Notes: generated by a model not told the origin, from the letters alone. A DNA stretch of 64,000 nt from Clostridium chromiireducens (GCF_002029255.1 NZ_MZGT01000023.1:1-64000); one strand, 5' to 3'; counted from the first letter of the stretch, positions 8,071 to 17,284 are shown. A program made the numbers and translations.

Positions 8071-8106
8071 GGGTATAATATTATTACTAATTAGTAATAA
8101 TGTCAA
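8071..8106 (-). promoter_or_regulatory. Consensus promoter with embedded palindromic operator, marR
   Basis: On the minus strand TTGACA (8101-8106), a 17-base spacer and TAATAT form a near-perfect sigma-A promoter ending about seven bases before the ATG. The palindrome TTATTACTAATTAGTAATAA (8081-8100) fills the spacer. No ribosome binding site fits between promoter and start codon. Confidence 0.8.
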
Positions 8107-8318
8107 GGGGATTATATCAATATAACTTTATGAAATAATTGGTAGAACCCAAAAAATCTGCTTTGAAGATTATGTGTTTCTACTACTTATAAAAATCATC
8201 TACAAACTTAACTTGATTATAATATTCCAAAGAATAAAAACCGTACTGGTTTTATACAATACGGCTATCTAGTAAAAATATTGGGGGTATGTAACAATAT
8301 AGACTTTAATACACAAGA

Positions 8319-9767
8319 TTAGACTTCATGAAGACACTTATTAGTCGGACTTTCAATCCAGATTCCCTCGTAATTATATCTTGAACCGTGACAAGGACAA
8401 TCCCAAGTTAAATCATCAGCATTCCATTTAAGCTCGCAGCCTAAGTGGGCACACTTTGTTGATACCGTGAACACTTTACCATCATTATCCTTATATACTC
8501 CAGTCTTTTGACCTTTGTATTCTACAATGCCCCCATGACCATTTTGAATACTCTCAAGAGTCTCCTCTGGAATATCTATCCTTTGAGCAATGAAGTTCTT
8601 TGCAGTTATTATCAGATCATTAGCAGCATTTTTCATTGAAGATGACATATCAAATCTTCCTGGTGAAAATATTTCTGAAAAGTCATTTTCATTTTCAAGA
8701 ATCATATCGCTTATTATCATTGCCGCAACCATTGAAGTTGTCATTCCCCATTTTTTAAATCCTGTTTCAACATAAATATTAGGAGTTTTAGATGAGTAGT
8801 GACCTATATAAGGTATATTGTCCAATGTCATACAATCTTGAGTTGACCAATGATATTTTTCTGTTGAGTTTGGATACAATTCTTTGGCTGCTTTTCTTAA
8901 CTCTTCGTATGCTCCCCCTTCTTCATTTTCCCCAGTTCTTCGAACAGCACCACCAAATATTAATAAATTTTTATAATTCCTAAAAGAATATCCTGTTTTA
9001 TCAATACATTTATACATTCCATTTACATCTTCTGCATTTTCTAATGCCAAAACATACGCTCTTTCTTGATGCATTCTCATAAAATAATATCCTGGAGTAT
9101 TTAAAAATGGGTAATGAGCTGCTACCACTATTTTATTAGCTTTAATTTTCATATCATTTTTTGTAACTACAGTGTTGTCTTCAGTAATATCAAGAGCTAC
9201 AGTATTCTCATAAATAGTTAATTTTTCTGAGATTGGACTCAAAAACTTAAGTGGATTAAACTGTGCCTGATTCTTGAATTTTAACGCCTTTTTAGCCCCT
9301 ACAGGAATAATACTTACTTCATCTACGAGCTCTGCATCAATTCCTGATCTCTGAGCCGCATTATATTCATCTTCTAGACTTTCGATATTATCTAACGTAT
9401 ACAAATACGCATCTTTATACTCAAAGTCACAATCAATTTTTTCTGAATCAATTATTTCCTTGTATCTCCTTATTGCAAGCTCATTAGCTCTCGCATATTG
9501 TATTGCTCCTTCTTCACCAAATTCCTTAATGATACTATCATAAATTAAATCATGCTGAGATGTTATTTTAGCAGTTGTATTTTTAGTAACTCCACCTGCT
9601 GTACTTCTCGCATCAATTACAACAACTTCTCTCCCTCTTTTACTTAGCATATATGCTGTAAGTAGCCCTGCCATTCCAGCCCCTATTACAAGAACATCAC
9701 ATTCAATATTTTTATTTAGAGTTTCTCTTTTTCTAAAATTAACTTCAGAACTCCATACACTTTCCAT
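8319..9767 (-). CDS. FAD-dependent oxidoreductase with C-terminal Rieske domain
   Basis: A 482-residue, apparently soluble protein. Residues 20-50 carry the FAD-binding GAGMAGLLTAYML fold of the DAO family, and the body matches glycine-oxidase-like enzymes. The C-terminal 100 residues form a Rieske [2Fe-2S] domain with CAHLGC and CPCHGSRY (C-x-H ... C-x2-H). The ATG at 9767 is chosen because GAGGTG, six bases upstream, is its ribosome site; the upstream GTG lies inside that site. Such fusions are common in Firmicutes, but the substrate is unknown. It is a single gene, transcribed away from the fluoride locus. Confidence 0.9.
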   Translation of the reverse strand: MESVWSSEVNFRKRETLNKNIECDVLVIGAGMAGLLTAYMLSKRGREVVVIDARSTAGGVTKNTTAKITSQHDLIYDSIIKEFGEEGAIQYARANELAIRRYKEIIDSEKIDCDFEYKDAYLYTLDNIESLEDEYNAAQRSGIDAELVDEVSIIPVGAKKALKFKNQAQFNPLKFLSPISEKLTIYENTVALDITEDNTVVTKNDMKIKANKIVVAAHYPFLNTPGYYFMRMHQERAYVLALENAEDVNGMYKCIDKTGYSFRNYKNLLIFGGAVRRTGENEEGGAYEELRKAAKELYPNSTEKYHWSTQDCMTLDNIPYIGHYSSKTPNIYVETGFKKWGMTTSMVAAMIISDMILENENDFSEIFSPGRFDMSSSMKNAANDLIITAKNFIAQRIDIPEETLESIQNGHGGIVEYKGQKTGVYKDNDGKVFTVSTKCAHLGCELKWNADDLTWDCPCHGSRYNYEGIWIESPTNKCLHEV

Positions 9768-10012
9768 ATAAATCACCTCGTGCTTAGTATTCCATTTTTT
9801 TAAATACTATACACAGATTTCTATTAGTTCCTACAATTAATTTTTAAAATATTCATATAAATCATATTAGAAACATCTAATTTTTTATAATTATTGTTGT
9901 AATATTTAATGATATCGTTTAGTAATAAAACTAGGTCAATCTCTTTTGAGTTCTTAGCATTTGCATTAATTGTTCAAATAAATTAATTATGATAATATTA
10001 CTAATATATTTT

Positions 10013-10107
10013 AGGTGATGGAGTTCGCCTTTAACTGCGTAATGCTAATGACTCCTACAAAATAGCGGTAATCCGCTTTTTTGTAGGAGTCATTTTTATT
10101 TTTCCAA
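10013..10107 (+). ncRNA. Fluoride riboswitch (crcB motif) with terminator, upstream of CLC-F
   Basis: The segment starts GGTGATGGAGTTCGCC and continues with AACTGC and TGCTAATGACTCCTAC, the conserved core of the fluoride aptamer. The 3' part forms a strong hairpin (GACTCCTACAAAA... TTTTGTAGGAGTC) followed by a T-rich tract at 10095-10113. This is a transcription terminator that shares bases with the aptamer pseudoknot. Fluoride binding should prevent termination and turn on the CLC-F gene 64 bases downstream. Confidence 0.93.
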
Positions 10108-10170
10108 ATATACACAATAATTATTATGCTAAATTATATTACTAAAAACAATAAGATAAGGAGAATAATA

Positions 10171-12237
10171 ATGCATAAAAGAAATTCAAAAATTTTAAGA
10201 ACAACACTATTTATTAAGAACTTGAATATGAGTACAATCCTTGGGCTGTCATTTTTTAAATGGATTATAATTAGTACAATAGTAGGATCCTTAGTAGGTT
10301 CTGCTGCTGCTTTCTTTTTAAAAAGTTTAGATATTGCTACAACATTAAGGAATGATAATCCTTGGCTATTATTCCTTTTACCAATAGGAGGTGCACTTGT
10401 AAGTTTCTTATACTCTAAATATGGGAAAAACTCTTCTAAAGGTAACAATCTAATTATAGATAAAATTAATACAAGCAAAGATCATATCCCTTTGCGTATG
10501 GCACCTTTAGTCTTTTTTGGAACTTTCATTACTCACTTATTTGGTGGTTCTGCTGGAAGAGAAGGTACTGGAGTACAAATTGGTTCAAGTATAGCAGAAA
10601 GTATTGGTAAGTTATTAAAACTAGATAAAACAGATACTAAAATTATTTTAATGTGTGGTATAAGCAGCGGATTTGGTTCTGTATTTGGTACGCCTCTTGC
10701 TGGTACTATATTTGGACTTGAAGTGGCTGCTCTTGGAACTATGAATTATGCGGGGTTAATTCCTTGCTTTATTTCGGCTTTTGTAGGAAATATTATGACT
10801 GAAGTATGGGGAATTCATCATACTCATTATAGCGTTTTGCAAATTCCTGACATTACATATTCTTCAGTATTAAAAGTTGTAATTGCTGCAATTTTATTTG
10901 GATTAATAAGTAAGCTGTTCAGTGAATTAACTCATAAATTAAAAGAAGTTTTTTCTTCTGGTTTTGAAAATGCTTCTATTAAAAGCTTTATGGGCGGACT
11001 TATAATAATTGCCTTTACATATATAATAGGAACAAGAGATTATCTTGGTTTAAGTATTCCATTAATCAATGATTCCTTTACTGGGCATGTTAACCCTTTT
11101 GCATTTTTGCTAAAAATTATATTTACTTCATTTACCTTAGGTACAGGCTTTCAAGGCGGTGAGGTTACTCCCCTTTTTGTAATTGGTTCAACCTTTGGAA
11201 ATACTTTATCAAGTATTCTTAATATTTCACCTTCACTTTTAGCAGCCTTAGGCCTTATTGGAGTATTTGCAGGAGCTACAAATGCACCTATAGCTTCTTT
11301 TGTTTTAGGCCTTGAAATGTTTGGCTCAGCAGGTATGGAATTTATGTTTATGACTTGTGCTATAAGTTATTTATTCTCTGGTCATTCTGGTATTTATACT
11401 TCGCAAAAGATTGGTATAAGCAAAAGCAGATTAATTAAAGTCCCTCAAGAATCGACTCTTGCTTATTATAGAAAAAAGAAAGTAGATGAAAAAAAATCTA
11501 AAGATAATCATATTCTTATTAGTCAATTTAAATTTGGAGTTTCAAGTATAGAGCTGCCTAGTATAGAAGGCCTAAATATGTATAAAATCAAATGTAACAG
11601 AAAAGGTGTACGATTAGTTCATCGTTCATATAATCCTGACGGTGGTACCTGGTCAGCAAATCCTATTAAAGGACAGTTAAAATATATTAAACTAAAAGAT
11701 AATACTGAAGAAATTCATGCTATTAATGTATCTGAATCTTATGGCCAAAAGGATGAACTATTTTTAATGAACACTAATTTATTTAACAGCGTTGAAGTAC
11801 AATATTCACTTCAAAAACATCATAGTAAACATGATTATAAGAATAATGTTTACTATGATGATGAATATGACGATTATGATAGTGAATCTAAAGAAGTAAA
11901 CCTTAAAAATCAATTTAGGCTTTTAAAGTCTATCATTGAACTTCCAAATCCTAAAGGCGAAATTATTTATAACATTTCAGTTAATGGTGGTAAAGTTAGG
12001 CTAAACCACAATTCATATAATCCTGATGGTGGTACATGGTCTTCTCCTCCAAGTAAAGATCAAGTGCAGCATATAGATTTATATGAAGGCGAACATAAAA
12101 TAAAATTGTGCATTGAAGAACATTTTGGATATAATGATAAAATAACTTTAGTTAATACTAATTTTAATAATAGTGTTGATATAACTTATAATGTTGAAAA
12201 AATAATTGATGATTTAAATATTGAAAATCTTAGTTAA
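10171..12237 (+). CDS. CLC-F fluoride/proton antiporter with two unusual C-terminal domains
   Basis: A 688-residue membrane protein. Residues 1-420 are a CLC channel/antiporter with GREGTGVQIG, GSVFGTPLAGTIFGLEV and GGEVTPLFVIG, consistent with the fluoride-specific CLC-F class. The ATG at 10171 is used because AAGGAG lies just upstream. The usual CBS domains are absent. Instead, after a charged linker, there are two related domains of about 100 residues (449-548 and 583-680), each centred on NPDGGTW (N488 and N617) and separated by a very acidic linker. They look beta-rich and cytoplasmic, and no known family is recognised. The fluoride riboswitch upstream fixes the role in fluoride export. 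The function of the repeats is unknown. Confidence 0.92.
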   Translation: MHKRNSKILRTTLFIKNLNMSTILGLSFFKWIIISTIVGSLVGSAAAFFLKSLDIATTLRNDNPWLLFLLPIGGALVSFLYSKYGKNSSKGNNLIIDKINTSKDHIPLRMAPLVFFGTFITHLFGGSAGREGTGVQIGSSIAESIGKLLKLDKTDTKIILMCGISSGFGSVFGTPLAGTIFGLEVAALGTMNYAGLIPCFISAFVGNIMTEVWGIHHTHYSVLQIPDITYSSVLKVVIAAILFGLISKLFSELTHKLKEVFSSGFENASIKSFMGGLIIIAFTYIIGTRDYLGLSIPLINDSFTGHVNPFAFLLKIIFTSFTLGTGFQGGEVTPLFVIGSTFGNTLSSILNISPSLLAALGLIGVFAGATNAPIASFVLGLEMFGSAGMEFMFMTCAISYLFSGHSGIYTSQKIGISKSRLIKVPQESTLAYYRKKKVDEKKSKDNHILISQFKFGVSSIELPSIEGLNMYKIKCNRKGVRLVHRSYNPDGGTWSANPIKGQLKYIKLKDNTEEIHAINVSESYGQKDELFLMNTNLFNSVEVQYSLQKHHSKHDYKNNVYYDDEYDDYDSESKEVNLKNQFRLLKSIIELPNPKGEIIYNISVNGGKVRLNHNSYNPDGGTWSSPPSKDQVQHIDLYEGEHKIKLCIEEHFGYNDKITLVNTNFNNSVDITYNVEKIIDDLNIENLS

Positions 12238-12284
12238 GGCACATGAAAGAAAATAATAAACTTCATTTAAGATTGTAATTTGAA

Positions 12285-12332
12285 AAGCAAATTCTAATAT
12301 ACTAAAATTCTTAAGAATATTAGAATTTGCTT
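12285..12332. terminator. Bidirectional terminator between the two fluoride genes
   Basis: Arms AAGCAAATTCTAATAT and ATATTAGAATTTGCTT form a 16-base-pair stem between the converging CLC-F and crcB genes. No long T-tract is present on either side, so efficiency is uncertain. Confidence 0.65.
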
Positions 12333-12417
12333 GAATAATTTTCCAAACAAAACAAAATATCTGAATCACGCTTTTTAGCAATTAATCGTTGAAAATTTGC
12401 AATTAATATAATAGCTA

Positions 12418-12795
12418 TTACACAATAACTTTACATAAATATGTAGCCAGAACAACTCCTCCCAGGCTTAAGAAAACATTTAATAAAACATTTGACATGC
12501 CTGCTAAATATCTTCCATCACTTAGCAAGCTGATTGTTTCATAACTAAATGTTGAAAAAGTTGTAAGACCTCCCATGATTCCAGTGGTTAAAAAAAGCTT
12601 CAAATCTGGTGATATTAAATCTGTAGACATACTTAGTTCATTTATCATACCTATTAAAAAACCACCAACAACATTTACTATCAGCGTCCCTAGTGGAATG
12701 CTATAATTAAATAAATTGGCTGACTGTTTAGTAATTAAATATCTAGTTATTGCTCCTATACATCCTCCAATACCCACATAAATAACTCTTTGCAA
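12418..12795 (-). CDS. crcB: Fluoride channel CrcB/FluC
   Basis: A 125-residue protein with four membrane helices that forms a dimeric fluoride channel. Family motifs are visible: GGCIGAITRYL near the start, GTLIVNVVGGFLIG in the second helix and TGIMGGLTTFSTFSYE (the Na+/phenylalanine-box region). The in-frame ATG at 12810 is followed at once by GAGGAG, which is the ribosome site. The TTG at 12795, six bases after that site, is therefore the likelier start. It converges on the CLC-F gene and is preceded by its own fluoride riboswitch about 225 bases upstream. Only one crcB copy is present here. Confidence 0.92.
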   Translation of the reverse strand: MQRVIYVGIGGCIGAITRYLITKQSANLFNYSIPLGTLIVNVVGGFLIGMINELSMSTDLISPDLKLFLTTGIMGGLTTFSTFSYETISLLSDGRYLAGMSNVLLNVFLSLGGVVLATYLCKVIV

Positions 12796-13020
12796 TTTAA
12801 TCTCCTCCATTTATTAAAAAATATTTTATTATCAGGATTATTAATTACTATTCATCCTTCCTCCTCCATTCTTAAGTTACAACTCCATTTAACAACCAAT
12901 ATATTAGATTAAGTCTTCTTACTATACTAAGTTATGTTTTAATAAGTCCATTTTCTATTTCAATAACCAAAATTTATGCCTATGACTTTGTGAATATATG
13001 CATAGATTCAAGAAGTTCTT

Positions 13021-13107
13021 AAAAATAAAAAGACTCCTACTACATTAATTGTAGTAGAAGTCATCAATCTCTAAAGAGATGTTTAAAGGCGAACTTCATC
13101 ACCTATA
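13021..13107 (-). ncRNA. Second fluoride riboswitch, upstream of crcB
   Basis: Read on the minus strand it begins AGGTGATGAAGTTCGCCTTT and continues through TTGATGACTTCTACTAC, the fluoride aptamer core. The arms GACTTCTACTAC and GTAGTAGGAGTC with a following TTTTTATTTTT form the terminator. It differs in loop sequence from the copy at 10013, so it is not a recent duplication. About 225 bases of leader separate it from crcB, longer than usual. Confidence 0.92.
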
Positions 13108-13263
13108 AAATTCCTCATATTCTAAAAATATCATCTGTTTATTTAATTGTAAGTTATAATTTGATGATTTTCAAGCTTTAATAATTCAATTTTTAATTTT
13201 CTTAATTATTCTTCTCTCTTATAATTTAAATCTTTTTATAATTTTATTAAGCATTTCATTTAT

Positions 13264-15126
13264 CTAACTCCTCCATTTTAATAATAATGCTGAATGTACA
13301 ATAACTACAACTGAACCTACATTATGTACCAATGCTCCTACAATTGGATTAAGAATACCTGTCATAGCTAATATAATTGCAATAAAATTTAAGGCCATTG
13401 ACAATGCAAGATTAATATTTATTGTTTTCATAGTTCTCTTTGAAAGCTCTAATAAGTGTGGAATACATTTTATATCATCACTTACAAGGGCTATATCTGC
13501 CGCATCTACAGCAATATCACTTCCTATACCACCCATGGCAATTCCAACAAAAGCCTTCTTTAATGCTGGTGCATCATTTACTCCATCACCAACCATTGAA
13601 ACGAGTTGTCCATTTTTTTGAAATTCTTCAATTATAGCTAATTTATCTTCAGGCAGGCATTCTGAATATACCTTTTCAATACCAGATAAAGTTCCTATAT
13701 TTTCTGCTGTTTTTTTATTATCACCTGTAATCAGAGCAGACTCTATATTTAATTTATTAATTTTTTGAATTGTATTTTGGGCATCTTCTCTTAATACATC
13801 TTCTAAAACAACAAAACCTTTTACATGATCATCCTGTGCAATATACACAACTGTACATCCTTTTTCTATAAAATCGGAAGCTAAATTTTCTTGAACATTG
13901 CTTAAGTTTAATTGATATTCTTCTAGTAGCTTCTTGTTTCCTGCTATTATTTTATTATTATCTATTTTTCCAGAAACCCCTTTACCAATTATCATCTTAA
14001 AGTCTGTAACTTTCTTAAATCCTTCCTTTGATACTGTTTTATAATATTCTATAATTGCTTTTCCAAGTGGATGCTCTGAAGAGCTCTCAACACTGGCCAT
14101 TAAATTTAATAATTCTTCTTCTGATACGCTTTTGTCAAAAGTACATACTTTAGTTACTTTTGGTTTTCCATAAGTTAAAGTTCCTGTTTTATCAAAAGTA
14201 ATCTTCTTAACTTTTGATAACCTTTCAAGGGCATCCCCTTCTCTAATTAAAATACCGTGCTTTGTCGCATTTCCTATACCTGCCATTATTGCTGTCGGTG
14301 TTGCTAAAACTAATGCGCAAGGACAAAATACAACTAATATTGTAACAGAACGAAGAATTTCACCCGTAACGAACCATGTTCCACCTGCTGATATTAAAGC
14401 AATTACAACAATCCATGTAGCCCATCTATCTGCCATTCCTACAATCTTTGCTTTTCCCGCATCTGCTGATTTTACAAGACGGATCATTCTTTGAAGTGAA
14501 CTATCTTCACCAACTTTACTCGCTTTCATACTGAAGGCACCAAATTGATTTACAGTACCACTAAATACTTCATCTCCAACATTCTTATCTACAGGCATTG
14601 ATTCCCCTGTCATAACAGATTGATCTATTGATGTCTCCCCTTCAATCAAAATACCATCAACAGGTACTGTCTCTCCTGGCAAAACTTTAATAATATCATC
14701 TACTAGAACATCCTTAGCTTTAATCATTTTTTCTTTTCCATCTACAATTACTCTTGCTATTGTTGGTGTTAGATTAACCAATTTTTCAATTCCAGATTTT
14801 GCTTTTGCAACAGTATGTTCTTCAAGCAATGCACCTAAAGTCATAATAAATGCAACTTCTCCTGCTGCAAATATTTCACCTATGATTACAGAAGCAATTA
14901 AAGCCATAGAAACTAGCACATCTGCTTTAATATCAAATTCTGTAACAAGTCCAATTATTGCTTCTTTAATAATTGGCAAACCACATAATACTATTGCTAT
15001 ATAAGCAGCATCAAAAGGTAAATCTATTAAATTAAAAAAACTAATTATTAGCGATAATGCTGATATTATAAGCATTATCATAGTTCGTTTTTCTTCATCC
15101 TTTATGAATTCACTTATTTTAGACAT
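13264..15126 (-). CDS. P1B-type heavy-metal transporting ATPase
   Basis: A 620-residue pump with the metal-site CPC in VVFCPCALVLATP, the phosphorylation motif DKTGT, the SEHPLGKAI motif and GDGVNDAPAL. No N-terminal CxxC metal-binding domain is present. The last helix reads GALVHNVGSVVVIVHSALLLKW, an HN...GS pattern that differs from textbook Cu+ (YN, MxxSS) and Zn/Cd (DxG) pumps, so metal identity is open. The ATG at 15126 follows AAAGGAGAGG. A CsoR-type palindrome covers the start of transcription, and csoR lies upstream, which favours copper. Metal efflux is the likely role. Confidence 0.9.
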   Translation of the reverse strand: MSKISEFIKDEEKRTMIMLIISALSLIISFFNLIDLPFDAAYIAIVLCGLPIIKEAIIGLVTEFDIKADVLVSMALIASVIIGEIFAAGEVAFIMTLGALLEEHTVAKAKSGIEKLVNLTPTIARVIVDGKEKMIKAKDVLVDDIIKVLPGETVPVDGILIEGETSIDQSVMTGESMPVDKNVGDEVFSGTVNQFGAFSMKASKVGEDSSLQRMIRLVKSADAGKAKIVGMADRWATWIVVIALISAGGTWFVTGEILRSVTILVVFCPCALVLATPTAIMAGIGNATKHGILIREGDALERLSKVKKITFDKTGTLTYGKPKVTKVCTFDKSVSEEELLNLMASVESSSEHPLGKAIIEYYKTVSKEGFKKVTDFKMIIGKGVSGKIDNNKIIAGNKKLLEEYQLNLSNVQENLASDFIEKGCTVVYIAQDDHVKGFVVLEDVLREDAQNTIQKINKLNIESALITGDNKKTAENIGTLSGIEKVYSECLPEDKLAIIEEFQKNGQLVSMVGDGVNDAPALKKAFVGIAMGGIGSDIAVDAADIALVSDDIKCIPHLLELSKRTMKTININLALSMALNFIAIILAMTGILNPIVGALVHNVGSVVVIVHSALLLKWRS

Positions 15127-15145
15127 TTCATATCCTCTCCTTTCA

Positions 15146-15197
15146 TATACCCCTAGGGGTATACGTATATGATAATGATAAAAGATTTTTTTGTCAA
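15146..15197 (-). promoter_or_regulatory. Promoter and CsoR-type operator of the metal ATPase
   Basis: TTGACA (15192-15197), a 17-base spacer and TATCAT form a sigma-A promoter. The perfect 18-base palindrome TATACCCCTAGGGGTATA (15146-15163) begins about five bases after the -10 box. Its CCCC/GGGG core is the known CsoR type. Overlapping TGATAAT repeats and an AGAATGATTCT palindrome near -35 hint at a Fur-family site, but weakly. Confidence 0.8.
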
Positions 15198-15236
15198 GAA
15201 TGATTCTCATAATTGTTTAAAAATATTTATAACAAA

Positions 15237-15260
15237 AAGCAGTCAAATTTTTGACTGCTT
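15237..15260 (-). terminator. csoR terminator
   Basis: The arms AAGCAGTCAAA and TTTGACTGCTT form an 11-base-pair hairpin followed on the minus strand by TTTTTG. It separates csoR from the ATPase promoter. Confidence 0.75.
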
Positions 15261-15291
15261 CCCATAAAAAATCATTATAATTTAAATATTG

Positions 15292-15567
15292 TTATGACAT
15301 CCTAGAAAAATGCTCTACTGCTTTAGCAAAATCAGCAATTGTCTTATCAGCATCACCGTGCTCTATCCCTTCACGAACACAATGTTGAAGATGCCCCTCC
15401 AATACTACTTGACCAACTTTATGTAAAGCACTTTTAGCCGCATTAATTTGTATTAAAATATCTTCACACGGTACATCCTTATCCACCATTTCTGAAATGG
15501 CTCTAAGCTGGCCTTCTATTTTTTTAATCCTAGTTTGAACTTTGGGTATATCCATACATTGACGCAT
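15292..15567 (-). CDS. csoR: CsoR-family metal-sensing repressor
   Basis: A 91-residue all-helical repressor of the DUF156 family. The first helix has the typical RIKKIEGQLRAI. The copper ligands are recognisable: the Cys in VPCEDIL, then the His and Cys in EGHLQHCVREG (C ... H-x3-C). An extra N-terminal Cys4 is not part of the usual site. AGGAGG precedes the ATG. The characteristic operator lies at the promoter of the ATPase downstream; no copy is seen at its own promoter, so autoregulation is not supported. Metal binding should release the DNA. Confidence 0.92.
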   Translation of the reverse strand: MRQCMDIPKVQTRIKKIEGQLRAISEMVDKDVPCEDILIQINAAKSALHKVGQVVLEGHLQHCVREGIEHGDADKTIADFAKAVEHFSRMS

Positions 15568-15610
15568 ATCAAATCCTCCTAATAAAATTAAATATTATTG
15601 TTTTCATAAT

Positions 15611-17284
15611 TTATATTTCAGTAATCACTGGCAAAACCATAGGTTTTCTTTTTATTTTTGTATATATAAAAGTGTTTATTTCTCTTCTAATAGTATTTTT
15701 TATTTCTGACCACTCAGTTACATTATTATCAAGGCATCCCTTTACACTTTTATAGGCTATTTCTCTAATATCCTTAATTATTTCTTCTGAATCTCTAACA
15801 TATACAAATCCGCGCGTAATAATATCTGGACCAGATATTATACTTCTACTTTCTTTATTTATAACTATAACTACTGTTATAATACCGTCCTTTGATAAAT
15901 TTTTTCTATCTCTAAGTACAATATTACCTACATCTCCAATACCTAAGCCATCTATAAGAACTCTACCTGCTGGCACCTTGTTAGTTATTTCTGCTTTATT
16001 TCTAGATAATTCTAATACATCTCCTATTTCTAATATAAACGTATTTGATTTATCCATACCCATATTTTCTGCAATTTTAGAATGACTTAATAAATGCCTA
16101 TACTCACCATGTACTGGTACAAAAAATTTAGGTTTTAAGAGTGCATGAATCAATCTAAGCTCTTGCTCACAAGCATGGCCTGATACATGTATGTCTTCTA
16201 TTGCTTCGTATATCACCTTGGCACCTTTTTGTGTTAAATCATCTATAACATTAGAGACAGCCTTTTTATTACCAGGTATTGGAGTTGATGATATAATTAC
16301 CATATCATCCTTTTCAAGTTGAATACTCCTATGATTTCCTGAGGCTATTCTTGTAAGCGCTGCCATTGGCTCACCTTGGCTTCCAGTGGTAATTATCGTA
16401 ATTTTATTGTTAGGGTATTTTTTAATATCATTTAAATCTATTATCATTTCTTGTGGTATAAATAAATATCCCAAGACTCTAGCAACTTCAGATATTTTTT
16501 CCATGCTTCTTCCACTGAAAGCAATCTTTCTACCATTTTTTATAGACGCATTTGCAATCTGCTGCACTCTATGGATACTTGATGCAAAAGTAGCTACTAT
16601 TACTCTTCCATCTGCCTTAATAAATAGATTATCTAAAGTTTCACCAACAGTCTTTTCCGACATTGTATAGCCTGCACGAGTAGCATTAGTACTATCAGCC
16701 ATTAAAAGCAGTACTCCTTTTTTTCCGATCTGTGCATATCTTTGTAAGTCTATAATTTCTCCATCAATTGGAGTAAAATCAATTTTAAAATCACCAGTAT
16801 GAACAATTGCTCCTATAGGTGTATGTAAAGCAATTGATACACTATCTGCTATACTATGATTTGTTCTAATAAATTCAATCTTGAAATTGCCTTTTTCTAT
16901 TATATCACCTGGTTTAACCATGTTTAATGTGCAATCACTAAGAATATTATGTTCTTGTAATTTACTTTCAATTAACCCTAAAGTTAACTTTGTAGCATAA
17001 ATAGGAACATTGATTTGTTTTAACACATAAGGTAATCCTCCTATATGATCTTCATGCCCATGAGTTATAAAAAATCCCTTTATCTTATCTTTATTTCTTA
17101 GTAAATACGTTATATCAGGAAGTACTAGGTCGATTCCTGGAAGCTCTCCATCTGGAAATGACATTCCACAATCTATAACTACTATTTCGTCTTCATATTC
17201 AAATACAGTTAAATTCTTCCCTATTTCTCCTAGCCCTCCTAAAGGTATAACTTTTATCTTATTAACTTTTTTCTTATTTACCAT
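15611..17284 (-). CDS. rnj: Ribonuclease J
   Basis: A 557-residue metallo-beta-lactamase/beta-CASP ribonuclease of mRNA decay and rRNA processing. Motifs: HGHEDHIGG (zinc ligands), HSIADS, HTGDFK, MADSTNATRAG and the C-terminal VSGHACEQEL and PVHGEYRHL. The beta-CASP domain lies between about residues 210 and 370, and the C-terminal dimer domain follows. The ATG at 17284 has AGGAG upstream; the longer frame adds 17 residues without a ribosome site. The length matches typical RNase J. It is a monocistronic housekeeping gene. Confidence 0.95.
   Translation of the reverse strand: MVNKKKVNKIKVIPLGGLGEIGKNLTVFEYEDEIVVIDCGMSFPDGELPGIDLVLPDITYLLRNKDKIKGFFITHGHEDHIGGLPYVLKQINVPIYATKLTLGLIESKLQEHNILSDCTLNMVKPGDIIEKGNFKIEFIRTNHSIADSVSIALHTPIGAIVHTGDFKIDFTPIDGEIIDLQRYAQIGKKGVLLLMADSTNATRAGYTMSEKTVGETLDNLFIKADGRVIVATFASSIHRVQQIANASIKNGRKIAFSGRSMEKISEVARVLGYLFIPQEMIIDLNDIKKYPNNKITIITTGSQGEPMAALTRIASGNHRSIQLEKDDMVIISSTPIPGNKKAVSNVIDDLTQKGAKVIYEAIEDIHVSGHACEQELRLIHALLKPKFFVPVHGEYRHLLSHSKIAENMGMDKSNTFILEIGDVLELSRNKAEITNKVPAGRVLIDGLGIGDVGNIVLRDRKNLSKDGIITVVIVINKESRSIISGPDIITRGFVYVRDSEEIIKDIREIAYKSVKGCLDNNVTEWSEIKNTIRREINTFIYTKIKRKPMVLPVITEI

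Noticed and set aside
8068..8106. TTG start for the MarR gene adding 12 residues
   Set aside because: That TTG is the first half of a consensus -35 box, and the extra residues are encoded by the operator palindrome.
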